Below are positions 16,831 to 24,682 of a stretch of 41,483 nucleotides of DNA, in pieces. The notes beneath the pieces were generated by a model. That model did no database searches, was not told the DNA's origin, and saw only the letters and a program-made list of their open reading frames with translations. Position numbers and translations under genes: made by a program. The DNA lies in contig NZ_REFA01000020.1 in the NCBI RefSeq assembly GCF_003852705.1, forward strand, positions 1 through 41,483, given 5' to 3'. Origin of the DNA: Amniculibacterium aquaticum. GTDB taxonomy: Bacteria; Bacteroidota; Bacteroidia; Flavobacteriales; Weeksellaceae. Position 1 is the stretch's first letter, and each line of letters starts with the position of its first letter.

Positions 16831-16943
16831 ACCCTGCAGCCAGACTTGAGTGGAGCTCTTTTTATTTTTTTGTATCCTGAGCGTAGTCGAAGGATACAAA
16901 AAAATAAAAAAGCGGGAACGGAAGGCTGAAATGCTGCCCAAAT
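16831..16943. repeat. Repeated extragenic element, copy A, with a 20-bp palindromic core
   Basis: The flanks (CCTGCAGCCAGACTTGAGTGG on the left, GGGAACGGAAG...GCTGCCCAAATAAA on the right) recur at 26900-26992 in reverse orientation. The core 16859-16910 is a perfect inverted repeat with 20-bp arms and the 12-base loop GAGCGTAGTCGA. The motif CTGAGCGTAGTCGAAG is, from memory, widespread between genes in Flavobacteriia. The element ends 11 bases before the ATG at 16955. Confidence 0.65.
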
Positions 16944-16954
16944 AAAAAAAAAAC

Positions 16955-17149
16955 ATGAAAATAAAGCATCAACAAAAATTGGCCATCCTGAGCGTTGTAC
17001 TCTTTCTACTGTTCAATGCTCCTTTTCTACTCTTGTTCAATGATCATGAATTGAATTTGGGTATCCCTATTTTTTATATTTATATTTTCCTTATTTGGAT
17101 GATTTCTATTGTTGTTTCGTATTCTATTTTTAAATTGTTTGATGAGTAG
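16955..17149 (+). CDS. Very small membrane protein paired with the SSS-type kinase (DUF3311-like)
   Basis: 64 residues, two hydrophobic helices (about 8-28 and 36-60) around the loop FNDHELNLGIP. It resembles the small DUF3311-type partners encoded beside sodium:solute symporters. Its stop codon overlaps the start of the next gene by 8 bases (ATGAGTAG), which implies translational coupling. I infer that it associates with the SSS domain of the kinase. Family assignment is tentative. Confidence 0.7.
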   Translation: MKIKHQQKLAILSVVLFLLFNAPFLLLFNDHELNLGIPIFYIYIFLIWMISIVVSYSIFKLFDE

Positions 17150-19790
17150 TCCAATTTTATTTTTATTGGTTGTCGTTTACCTGGCCGTATTGTTTGTCAT
17201 TGCCCACAGTGCTGAGAAAAGAAGAACTGCATTTTGGGTGGACAATCCGTATGTCTATGCGCTGTCGTTGGCGGTGTATTGTACAGCCTGGACCTACTAC
17301 GGCAGTATTGGCGTGGCAGCCACTTCGGGATTGGAATATCTGACCATCTATCTTGGACCTGTCATGGTAATACCGCTATGGATTTTCATCAATACAAAAA
17401 TCATTAGAATTTCGAGGGTCAATAGGATCAGTTCCATCTCGGACTTTATTTCTTTAAGGTACGGAAACAGTAGATTTCTAGGAGCTTTGGTGACATTGGT
17501 TTGTATTTTTGCGATCATTCCGTACATTGGTTTGCAGATCAAAGCCATATCCGAAACTTTCCACTTACTGTCGGAAAGTCCACAATCCGACAATATTATT
17601 CAAGATTCTGCCACTTATGTTGTGGTGATTATCGCTTTGTTTTCTTCGTATTATGGCACTCGATATGTAGATGCTTCGGAGAAAAGATTGGGGATTGTAT
17701 CTGCCGTTGCTGTGGAAAGTTTTTTGAAATTAATCTTTTTCATCATCCTTGGATTTTATGTGGTGTACGGCATTTTCAACGGCTTTGGCGATCTGTTTTC
17801 TCAAGCATCTAAATTGGAAGATTTTGCTAAGAAAAATACCATTAACGGGTTAGAAGGCGCCTTCAATTGGTTGTTTTTGCTCTTACTTTCGGCTTCGTCT
17901 ATATTTTTACTACCCCGACAGTTTCATACCTCTATCATCGAAAACAGAAAAGAAAAACACATTAAAACCGCCATTTGGTTGTTCCCGTTGTACTTGTTGC
18001 TCATCAATGTATTTGTAGCGCCCATCGCTTGGGGCGGAAGGGTTTTGTTTGAAGGAATGCCCATCAATACAGAGTTTTTGTCGATTCTTATTCCTCAAAA
18101 AATGGGGAATACCATCGTTGCTACCATGGTGTTTTTTGGAGGGTTAAGTGCCAGCATCTCAATGATCATTATCTCCAGTATCGCCCTCTCGGTCATGCTT
18201 TCCAACAACATCATCATCCCCTACGGATGGTTGGATCGATTTGCAATAAAATCCGATTCGGCAAACAGCAAAAGCATTGTAAACATTCGTAAATTCAGTA
18301 TTTTTTTATTGATTATTGCTGGATTTATGTTTTACAAATATTGGATTTCCAGTTCTACTCTTTTTTCTGTAGGCTTGGTATCTTTTGTATTAATTTCGCA
18401 ATTGGCACCTGCATTTTTTGGAGCATTGTTTTGGAAAAGAGGCAATTATTACGGAGCCGTAGCGGGGATTGTTGCAGGAAGTATTTTTTGTTATGTCAAT
18501 TTAATTTTACCCGAATACAACCCCAATATCCTGAACAGTTTTGGGGTTACCACTTTCAAAATCCCCTATCTATCGACCATTGCCAATACTTTTTTTTGGA
18601 GCATGATGATTAATTTTGGATTGTATGCCTCCATTTCCAGCAGCAGCAACGGAAATTATAGAGAGAGAAACTATGCCGAATTGTACACCGACATCAACGA
18701 TTATATCCACAATCACGAAAATGCCTACATCTGGAGAGGTACCGCCAATAAGTCGGACATCATCAAAATTTTAACGAAATTTTTGGGTACTAAAAAGACA
18801 GAACAAGCCCTGAAAATTTTTAATTTGAAATACAACCTAACCGACGAAAACGATACTGCAGACAGCAGATTTATTAAGTTTTCAGAGAATTTACTCAGTG
18901 GTAGGATTGGTACGGCATCGGCAAAAATAATTATTGAAGGAGTAGCCAAAGAAGACAAAATCTCGCTCCCCGAAGTGTTGAAAATTTTAGAAGAAAGTAA
19001 GGAAAACATCAGCATTAACAAGCAACTTACCGAGCAGTCACAAGAACTTAGGACACTTTCTACAGAATTGCAAAATGCAAACGAAAATTTATTGATAAAA
19101 GACCAGCAAAAAGACGAATTTTTGGATACCATTGCCCACGAACTTCGTACGCCGGTAACTGCCATCCGAGCGACAAGCGAAGTCCTTTTGGACGATGACG
19201 AAATGCCTGCTGAGATACGAAAAGAATTTCTAAACAACATCATTTCCGAGAGTGATCGTTTGGCAGAAATCATCAACGACATTCTTTATCTGGACAAGTT
19301 GGAAGCCGGAATGATTGTCCTGAATAGGGAAGAAAAAAACATTGTGGACACCTATCACAAGGCACTGAAACCGCTTTCGCATTTATTTGAACAAAAGTTA
19401 TTGCACCATTCCGAAGTCAACCTGACTAAAAATGCAGTGTTTTTGCATGATGAAGGAAAAATGATCCAAGTATTTCAAAATATTTTGGGCAATGCATTGA
19501 AGTTTGCTAACCATCAGGGTATGATACAAACCAAATTTCAGGAAACGGAAGAGTGCCTAAAAATTTCGATTTTCAATACCGGAAAAACCATTCCAGAGGA
19601 AGATTTGAACTATATTTTTGATAAATTTTATCAAAGTAAAAACCAGAACATTCTAAAACCTGTTGGCAGCGGATTGGGATTGGCCATTTGTAAAAAAATA
19701 ATACAAGCCCATGAAGGCGAAATCTCAGTAAAAAATAAAGAAATAGGAGTGGTTTTTGAACTGCTTCTGCATAAAAAAAGTAAAAAGTAA
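17142..19790 (+). CDS. Hybrid sensor histidine kinase with sodium:solute symporter input domain (SSS-STAC-HK, CbrA/CrbS-like)
   Basis: The first 490 or so residues are a PutP-like SSS domain with about 13 transmembrane helices (YCTAWTYYGSIGVAA, SASISMIIISSIALS). Next comes a STAC domain (SRFIKFSENLLSGRIGTASA, about 580-620), then a short coiled linker with no PAS domain that I can see. The kinase core has the H-box FLDTIAHELRTPVTAIRA with phospho-acceptor His666, the N-box FQNILGNALKFA and the G-box GSGLGLAICKKIIQAHEG. I start at ATG 17142 (882 residues); a longer frame from 17109 overlaps the preceding gene. The relatives CrbS/MxtR and CbrA control acs and carbon use in proteobacteria, and acs lies two genes downstream here. 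It probably senses transport or levels of acetate or a similar acid. Confidence 0.92.
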   Translation: MSSPILFLLVVVYLAVLFVIAHSAEKRRTAFWVDNPYVYALSLAVYCTAWTYYGSIGVAATSGLEYLTIYLGPVMVIPLWIFINTKIIRISRVNRISSISDFISLRYGNSRFLGALVTLVCIFAIIPYIGLQIKAISETFHLLSESPQSDNIIQDSATYVVVIIALFSSYYGTRYVDASEKRLGIVSAVAVESFLKLIFFIILGFYVVYGIFNGFGDLFSQASKLEDFAKKNTINGLEGAFNWLFLLLLSASSIFLLPRQFHTSIIENRKEKHIKTAIWLFPLYLLLINVFVAPIAWGGRVLFEGMPINTEFLSILIPQKMGNTIVATMVFFGGLSASISMIIISSIALSVMLSNNIIIPYGWLDRFAIKSDSANSKSIVNIRKFSIFLLIIAGFMFYKYWISSSTLFSVGLVSFVLISQLAPAFFGALFWKRGNYYGAVAGIVAGSIFCYVNLILPEYNPNILNSFGVTTFKIPYLSTIANTFFWSMMINFGLYASISSSSNGNYRERNYAELYTDINDYIHNHENAYIWRGTANKSDIIKILTKFLGTKKTEQALKIFNLKYNLTDENDTADSRFIKFSENLLSGRIGTASAKIIIEGVAKEDKISLPEVLKILEESKENISINKQLTEQSQELRTLSTELQNANENLLIKDQQKDEFLDTIAHELRTPVTAIRATSEVLLDDDEMPAEIRKEFLNNIISESDRLAEIINDILYLDKLEAGMIVLNREEKNIVDTYHKALKPLSHLFEQKLLHHSEVNLTKNAVFLHDEGKMIQVFQNILGNALKFANHQGMIQTKFQETEECLKISIFNTGKTIPEEDLNYIFDKFYQSKNQNILKPVGSGLGLAICKKIIQAHEGEISVKNKEIGVVFELLLHKKSKK

Positions 19791-19802
19791 AAAGTGATTG
19801 AC

Positions 19803-20168
19803 ATGAAAAAGATATTGATAGCAGATGACGAACACAAAATCATCATGACCCTAGAGTATGCCTTTCGTAAGGCAGGATACGAAATTTTTATTGCCAGAGA
19901 CGGATCCGAAGTATTGGAAATTTTGGAAAAAGAAATCCCCGACCTGATGCTACTGGATATCATGATGCCCAAAGTAGACGGTTTTACCACGCTCTCCATC
20001 ATCAAAGAACAAGAAAAATACAGCCAAATAAAAAGCATCTTTTTATCCGCAAAATCCAGCCAAGAAGATATCGAAAAAGGACTTTCTCTAGGAGCAGATG
20101 CCTATGTTACAAAACCATATTCCATCAAAAAATTATTGGAAATTGTAGACGATCTTTTATCAAAATAA
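19803..20168 (+). CDS. Stand-alone response regulator receiver (REC only)
   Basis: 121 residues that form one receiver domain and nothing else. Acidic pocket Asp8-Asp9, phospho-acceptor Asp52 (LLDIMMP), Ser82 at the switch position and Lys104 (TKPY) are all in place. There is no DNA-binding or enzymatic output domain, unlike CrbR of Vibrio, which carries a LuxR-type HTH. The start is ATG 19803; a GTG three codons upstream is less likely. It lies 12 bases after the kinase gene, so the two form a pair. How the signal reaches DNA is not evident; a partner protein is needed. Confidence 0.92.
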   Translation: MKKILIADDEHKIIMTLEYAFRKAGYEIFIARDGSEVLEILEKEIPDLMLLDIMMPKVDGFTTLSIIKEQEKYSQIKSIFLSAKSSQEDIEKGLSLGADAYVTKPYSIKKLLEIVDDLLSK

Positions 20169-20205
20169 ACAACCATCAACACAACACCTAAGCATAATTA
20201 TTAAA

Positions 20206-20415
20206 ATGAAAAATGAAAAAGCAGATGCACTGTTCCATGAAAGCATCAAAAATAAAGAGCAATTTTGGCGACAGCAATCCGATGCCATTGCGTGGTATAA
20301 AAAACCAGAAACCATGCTGGACGGAAAAGAATTTCAAATCCCATCTACCATCGATGATGAAAAAATTATTACCAAAATCCAAGAATCTATAAATCAATAC
20401 AATATAACCTATTAA
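20206..20415 (+). CDS. Stand-alone ACAS_N-like mini-protein
   Basis: 69 residues. The segment FHESIKNKEQFWRQQSDAIAWY matches the ACAS_N domain found at the N-terminus of acetyl- and propionyl-CoA synthetases, and parallels KKSIKNPKKFWDKVADENFVWY in the acs product encoded 20 bases downstream. The following KPETMLDG is closer to propionyl-CoA synthetase (PrpE). It has its own start and stop, and no adenylation domain follows in this or another frame, since acs has a complete ACAS_N of its own. It is either a remnant of a lost paralogue or a small protein that acts on Acs. It lies in the presumed kinase-receiver-acs transcript. Confidence 0.65.
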   Translation: MKNEKADALFHESIKNKEQFWRQQSDAIAWYKKPETMLDGKEFQIPSTIDDEKIITKIQESINQYNITY

Positions 20416-20435
20416 TACGAAAAATATTTATCAAA

Positions 20436-22343
20436 ATGAGAAATTATCACATTCAAGATTTACCGGACTATTTCAAACAGTATAAGAAATCCATAAAAAA
20501 TCCTAAGAAATTTTGGGATAAGGTGGCCGACGAAAACTTTGTCTGGTACCAAAGATGGTCTAAAGTTTTTGAATTTGACATGGAAGAAGCCAACATCAAA
20601 TGGTTTAAAAATGCCAAACTAAACATTACCAAAAACTGTTTGGACAGACACCTGAACGAAAGAGGAGATAAAACAGCCATCATTTGGGAGCCCAACAGTC
20701 CGGATGAAGAAGCCCAACACATCACCTATCGCGATCTTTATGAAAGGGTGAATAAAATGGCCAATGTACTCACGGATTTGGGCATCAAAAAAGGAGACCG
20801 AGTGTGCATCTACCTACCCATGATTCCAGAGTTGGCCGTTACCATGCTTGCCTGTGCAAAAATGGGAGCCGTACATTCCGTAATTTTTGCCGGATTTTCA
20901 GCCTCGGCTGTAGAATCCAGAGTGAACGATTGTGAAGCAAAAATGATCATCACCTCCGATGGAAGTTACAGAGGAAACAAAGCCATAGATCTGAAAGGAA
21001 TTATTGATGAAGCGGTAGTGAAATGTCCTACGGTAGAAAAAGTTCTTGTAGTTAAAAGAACAGGTGGTGAAGTGAAAATGAAAGAAGGAAGAGACATTTG
21101 GGTGGAGGATTTGTATGAAAAAGCATCTACCGATTTCGTAACAAAAATTATGGATGCCGAAGATCCTCTTTTCATCCTATACACTTCCGGATCAACAGGA
21201 AAACCCAAAGGAATGCTGCACACCACTGCAGGGTATATGGTCTATACAGCATACACCTTCAAAAATGTTTTTAGCTATAAAGAAAACGACATCTATTGGT
21301 GTACCGCAGATATTGGTTGGATTACGGGACATTCCTACATCCTTTACGGACCTTTGGCAAACGGTGCAACTACGGTCATTTTCGAAGGTGTACCTACCTA
21401 TCCAGAACCCGATCGTTTCTGGGAGGTTATCGAGAAACATAAAGTAACACAATTCTACACGGCACCAACCGCCATTCGATCTTTGGCAAAAGAATCTGCC
21501 GAGTGGGTAGAAAAACACGATCTTTCCAGCCTAAGGGTAATTGGCTCGGTGGGCGAACCCATCAACGACGAAGCTTGGCATTGGTACAACGACCATGTTG
21601 GCAAGAAAAAATGTCCAATTGTCGATACTTGGTGGCAAACCGAAACCGGAGGAATTATGATATCGCCTCTTCCTTTTGTAACACCAACCAAACCCACTTA
21701 TGCGACACTTCCGTTACCGGGCATTCAACCGGTTTTGATGGACGAAAAACGAAACGAAATTACGGGTAACCAAGTCGATGGCAATTTGTGCATCCGTTTT
21801 CCTTGGCCAGGAATTGCCAGAACCATTTGGGGCGATCATCAACGATACAAAGAAACCTATTTCACGGCTTTTCCGGGTAAATATTTTACAGGAGATGGAG
21901 CATTGAGAGACGAAACGGGATATTACAGAATAACGGGTCGTGTGGATGATGTGATCATTGTTTCTGGACACAATTTAGGTACAGCGCCTATAGAAGACAG
22001 TGTAAACCTGCACCCAGCAGTTGCCGAATCGGCCATTGTTGGATATCCTCACGATATCAAAGGAAATGCACTGTACGGCTATGTAATCCTAAAAGAAAGT
22101 GGTGAGACCCGAGACAAGGACAACCTTAGAAAAGAAATTAACATGCTGATTTCCGACTCCATTGGTCCTATAGCAAAGTTGGACAAAATACAATTTGTGA
22201 CCGGATTACCAAAAACCAGATCTGGAAAAATCATGCGTAGGATTCTGAGAAAAATTGCCGAAGGCGATTTTAGTAATTTCGGAGACACCTCTACCCTGCT
22301 AAATCCAGAAATTGTTGATGAAATAAAAAACGAAAAAATATAG
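20436..22343 (+). CDS. acs: Acetyl-CoA synthetase
   Basis: AMP-forming acetate--CoA ligase: activates acetate to acetyl-AMP and then acetyl-CoA. Order: ACAS_N (about 10-65), AMP-binding core with the P-loop-like YTSGSTGKPKGM, the acetate pocket region DTWWQTETGGIM, and the C-terminal domain with TRSGKIMRRILRKIA, whose Lys is the catalytic residue inactivated by acetylation in Salmonella Acs. The 635-residue length is normal. It follows the ACAS_N mini-protein by 20 bases and the SSS-type kinase/receiver pair, which suggests direct control by acetate sensing. A strong terminator follows. Confidence 0.97.
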   Translation: MRNYHIQDLPDYFKQYKKSIKNPKKFWDKVADENFVWYQRWSKVFEFDMEEANIKWFKNAKLNITKNCLDRHLNERGDKTAIIWEPNSPDEEAQHITYRDLYERVNKMANVLTDLGIKKGDRVCIYLPMIPELAVTMLACAKMGAVHSVIFAGFSASAVESRVNDCEAKMIITSDGSYRGNKAIDLKGIIDEAVVKCPTVEKVLVVKRTGGEVKMKEGRDIWVEDLYEKASTDFVTKIMDAEDPLFILYTSGSTGKPKGMLHTTAGYMVYTAYTFKNVFSYKENDIYWCTADIGWITGHSYILYGPLANGATTVIFEGVPTYPEPDRFWEVIEKHKVTQFYTAPTAIRSLAKESAEWVEKHDLSSLRVIGSVGEPINDEAWHWYNDHVGKKKCPIVDTWWQTETGGIMISPLPFVTPTKPTYATLPLPGIQPVLMDEKRNEITGNQVDGNLCIRFPWPGIARTIWGDHQRYKETYFTAFPGKYFTGDGALRDETGYYRITGRVDDVIIVSGHNLGTAPIEDSVNLHPAVAESAIVGYPHDIKGNALYGYVILKESGETRDKDNLRKEINMLISDSIGPIAKLDKIQFVTGLPKTRSGKIMRRILRKIAEGDFSNFGDTSTLLNPEIVDEIKNEKI

Positions 22344-22350
22344 AAATTTT

Positions 22351-22383
22351 AAATAGTCTTACCTCCAGTAAGGCTATTTTTTT
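22351..22383 (+). terminator. Terminator of the acs operon
   Basis: AAATAGTCTTAC pairs with GTAAGGCTATTT (one T-G wobble) around the loop CTCCA, followed by eight T. It begins 8 bases after the acs stop codon. Confidence 0.9.
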
Positions 22384-22414
22384 GTTAAATTTCATTAAAT
22401 AGTGTTTTTTACTA

Positions 22415-22445
22415 TTGAAAATAAAAAGGTTTATTCCTAAATTTG
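22415..22445 (+). promoter_or_regulatory. Promoter of the unknown gene at 22467
   Basis: TTG at 22415-22417, a 20-base spacer and TAAATTTG at 22438-22445. The TTG at 22443 that opens the longest frame overlaps the -7 box, so ATG 22467 is the start. Confidence 0.6.
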
Positions 22446-22466
22446 TTTACACTAAAAATCAAAAGC

Positions 22467-22823
22467 ATGAAAAATCTAGTAGCAGGATGTTTTAATATAA
22501 GTCACGATTACAAACACCTTGAAAGTTCTTTGTTGGACTCAGGAATCTCTAACGAAGATTTTACCATTTATTTGAATAATGAAAACGAACATTATTTAGC
22601 AAGTGTCAAAGTTAATAACGAAGCCGAAAAATTAGCCATTCACGAAATATTTAACAGCCACAAAGTGGTCAACACTTATTATTTCGAAGATCTTCCGGAA
22701 GATTATTCTTATGAAAATTTAAAAGAACTTATTGGGCGAATTGCACATTCTAAAATTTCAGAAGCCCAAGAATTGATCATTAAAAAATCAACCGAAGGAA
22801 TGAATGATGAAGTTGCTTTTTAA
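22467..22823 (+). CDS. Conserved-looking protein of unknown function
   Basis: 118 residues, acidic, with no signal peptide or membrane segment: MKNLVAGCFNISHDYKHLE at the start, then alternating strands and helices (FTIYLNNENEHYLASVKV, LKELIGRIAHSKISEA). I do not recognise a family. The clear promoter, start and normal composition argue for a real cytoplasmic protein. It sits alone between the acs terminator and an unrelated pyrophosphohydrolase gene, so context gives no function. Confidence 0.7.
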   Translation: MKNLVAGCFNISHDYKHLESSLLDSGISNEDFTIYLNNENEHYLASVKVNNEAEKLAIHEIFNSHKVVNTYYFEDLPEDYSYENLKELIGRIAHSKISEAQELIIKKSTEGMNDEVAF

Positions 22824-22852
22824 AAAATTGAAGAACTTATCACAAACTTTAA

Positions 22853-22914
22853 AAATTCATGAGAGAGATTAGCAATCGTACACCATTTTCTTTCTCATGA
22901 ATTTATTATATTTG
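22853..22914 (+). promoter_or_regulatory. Inverted repeat next to the pyrophosphohydrolase -7 box
   Basis: AAATTCATGAGA (22853-22864) and TCTCATGAATTT (22893-22904) are a perfect 12-bp inverted repeat with 28 bases between. The second arm ends two bases before TATATTTG (22907-22914), the -7 box of the next gene. No T run follows, so an operator pair is as likely as a terminator of the gene upstream. Confidence 0.45.
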
Positions 22915-22934
22915 TCCGTATAATAATTATTAAA

Positions 22935-23402
22935 ATGGACAAATTAGATAGCCTTAATCAAGTAGCAGAATTTCACAAAACCTTTAACGCACCTATACTA
23001 CAACATCCACAAATCCCGTCAAAAGATCGATGCGATTTGAGAGTATCTCTCCTTCAAGAAGAACTGAATGAACTGAAACAAGCCATTGCCGATAACAATT
23101 TAGTGGAAATTGCCGATGCTCTATGCGATTTGCAATATGTATTGAGTGGTGCGGTTTTAGAATTTGGTTTGGGCGAAAAGTTTGCGACACTTTTCAACGA
23201 AGTACAAAGATCCAACATGTCCAAAGCTTGTGCTACAGAACAAGAAGCTCAAGATACTGTGGAACATTATTTGCACCTGGGACAAGAAGCTCATTATGAA
23301 AAATCTGGAGACAAATACAATGTACACCGCATCTCTGATAATAAAGTGCTGAAAAACAAATACTATTCTCCAGCAGATTTAGAAACCATTATCAATCAAT
23401 AA
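22935..23402 (+). CDS. MazG-like / PRA-PH-type nucleotide pyrophosphohydrolase
   Basis: 155 residues. The all-alpha NTP pyrophosphatase core shows the two metal-binding acidic helices: LLQEELNELKQAI (ExxE) and VEIADALCDLQYV (ExxD-type). Such enzymes hydrolyse nucleoside triphosphates or related phosphates to monophosphate and pyrophosphate and often clean damaged nucleotides. The C-terminal 50 residues (GDKYNVHRISDNKVLKNKYYSPADLE) are usual for the stand-alone form in Bacteroidota. There are no his genes nearby, so a role in histidine synthesis is unlikely. The true substrate is unknown. Confidence 0.8.
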   Translation: MDKLDSLNQVAEFHKTFNAPILQHPQIPSKDRCDLRVSLLQEELNELKQAIADNNLVEIADALCDLQYVLSGAVLEFGLGEKFATLFNEVQRSNMSKACATEQEAQDTVEHYLHLGQEAHYEKSGDKYNVHRISDNKVLKNKYYSPADLETIINQ

Positions 23403-23446
23403 AATATTTGTTTGAAATATTCGTTTCAACACAAAAAAATCATTAT

Positions 23447-24022
23447 ATGAAAAATAAATTTATCAAACTTTTATTTGCTACTGCGTTTTTAGGAACTTCC
23501 TATTTTGTAAATGCCCAAAAGGTAGTGGTAAACCGTGAGTTAGAAACCACACAAGATGGAAAAATGCTTGTCGGCATTCAGCTAAGAGAACAATTGCAAA
23601 AAGCTCCTTATTCCGACTGGTACACAACAGAATATCAAGAATATCAGACCGATAAAAAATCCATTTCCGAGCTCAAAAAACAAAAAATTGGAACTTATCA
23701 CATCATCGCAGTACTGGGCACATGGTGCGACGATAGCCACAGAGAATTGCCTAGATTATTAAAAATATTGGATGAAGCCGGATATCCTGAAAACAAATTG
23801 CAACTTCTAGCCGTTAACAGAAAAAGAGAATCTCCTACGGGTGAAGAAGGATTGTACAACATCCAAAAAGTACCCACTTTTATTGTATTCAAATACGGAA
23901 AAGAGATCGGTAGGATTTTGGAAGCTCCAAAATCCGGTTGGATTGAAAGGGATTTATTAGAAATTTTAAAAAAAGACGACAAATCTTTTAAAGAGTTATT
24001 TAAAAAAGATGATCAGAAATAA
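23447..24022 (+). CDS. Exported thioredoxin-like protein with a single-Cys WCDDS motif
   Basis: 191 residues, starting with a signal peptide MKNKFIKLLFATAFLGTSYF (cleavage probably after VNA). A thioredoxin fold follows: AVLGTWCDDSHRELPRLLKILD around the active site, and a cis-Pro motif KVPTFIVFKYGKEIGR. The usual CxxC is replaced by CDDS, leaving one cysteine, so it cannot be an ordinary disulfide oxidoreductase; isomerase- or resolvase-like, glutathionylating or purely binding roles are possible. I use ATG 23447, because the longer frame starts at a TTG (23408) whose extension ruins the signal peptide. It overlaps the next gene by 14 bases. Confidence 0.85.
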   Translation: MKNKFIKLLFATAFLGTSYFVNAQKVVVNRELETTQDGKMLVGIQLREQLQKAPYSDWYTTEYQEYQTDKKSISELKKQKIGTYHIIAVLGTWCDDSHRELPRLLKILDEAGYPENKLQLLAVNRKRESPTGEEGLYNIQKVPTFIVFKYGKEIGRILEAPKSGWIERDLLEILKKDDKSFKELFKKDDQK

Positions 24023-24623
24023 AAAATATCTCATCGCATTTTGTATAGGAGCCATAACCATGTTGCTCCTATTTTTTGCGCTGAAAAAAGCATTCAACTT
24101 TAGCAGCAAAGACGAAAAAAACGACCATTACATCATTGCCAACCAAATTTCTAAAATGAATAAAATGGTGGTGATGGAACAGGATTTTTCAGCCATGCGA
24201 AAAAATAAAGTCACTTACTCCGTTTTTGGAAAATCGATTTCCGAAAACTCAATTGTCACCTTCACCAAAACCAATGTCCAGGTATCCTACGACCTCAATA
24301 AAATGAAAATGGAAGTAGATTCTGTGGATAGAAAATTAATCATTCGCAAACTTCCTGAACCGGATATTAAAATTAATCCGAATGTCGAAATACAAAGCAT
24401 GGACGACTCTTTCTTTAATCGGATAAATGAAGCCCAGGTTAAAAAAGTCACTCAAGAAGCTAAAGATCATGCGATAAAATCGGTAAACGAAGATCAATTA
24501 AAAGAAGAAGGAAAAAAACAATTGATGGAAAATCTCAATCAGATTTTTGTGCTGGCAAAAGCCTTAAATTATGAAATTGTGGACGAAACCCATTCCCTAA
24601 ACTTAAAACAGTTTTTGGATTAG
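24009..24623 (+). CDS. Membrane-anchored DUF4230 protein
   Basis: 204 residues: one N-terminal transmembrane helix (about 7-27), then a periplasmic domain rich in Lys and Glu. The pattern KVTYSVFGKSISENSIVTF, VQVSYDLNKMKMEVD and the C-terminal helix block matches DUF4230 as I know it. The function of the family is unknown. Its start overlaps the thioredoxin-like gene by 14 bases, so the two are probably translated together and may act together in the cell envelope. A bidirectional terminator follows. Confidence 0.8.
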   Translation: MIRNKKYLIAFCIGAITMLLLFFALKKAFNFSSKDEKNDHYIIANQISKMNKMVVMEQDFSAMRKNKVTYSVFGKSISENSIVTFTKTNVQVSYDLNKMKMEVDSVDRKLIIRKLPEPDIKINPNVEIQSMDDSFFNRINEAQVKKVTQEAKDHAIKSVNEDQLKEEGKKQLMENLNQIFVLAKALNYEIVDETHSLNLKQFLD

Positions 24624-24647
24624 AGATTCCATTCAATATAAAAAAAT

Positions 24648-24677
24648 AAAACCGCAAATTTTTCAATTTGCGGTTTT
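24648..24677. terminator. Bidirectional terminator between the DUF4230 gene and tRNA-Arg
   Basis: AAAACCGCAAATT and AATTTGCGGTTTT form a perfect 13-bp stem around TTTC. It ends the DUF4230 transcript and, on the other strand, lies 5 bases after the tRNA 3' end. Confidence 0.9.
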
Positions 24678-24682
24678 CCTTG

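Noticed and set aside
18725-19282. 185-codon minus-strand frame opposite the histidine kinase gene
   Set aside because: It is Ser/Leu-rich, the usual antisense image of an amphipathic helix-coding region, and has no promoter or family resemblance.
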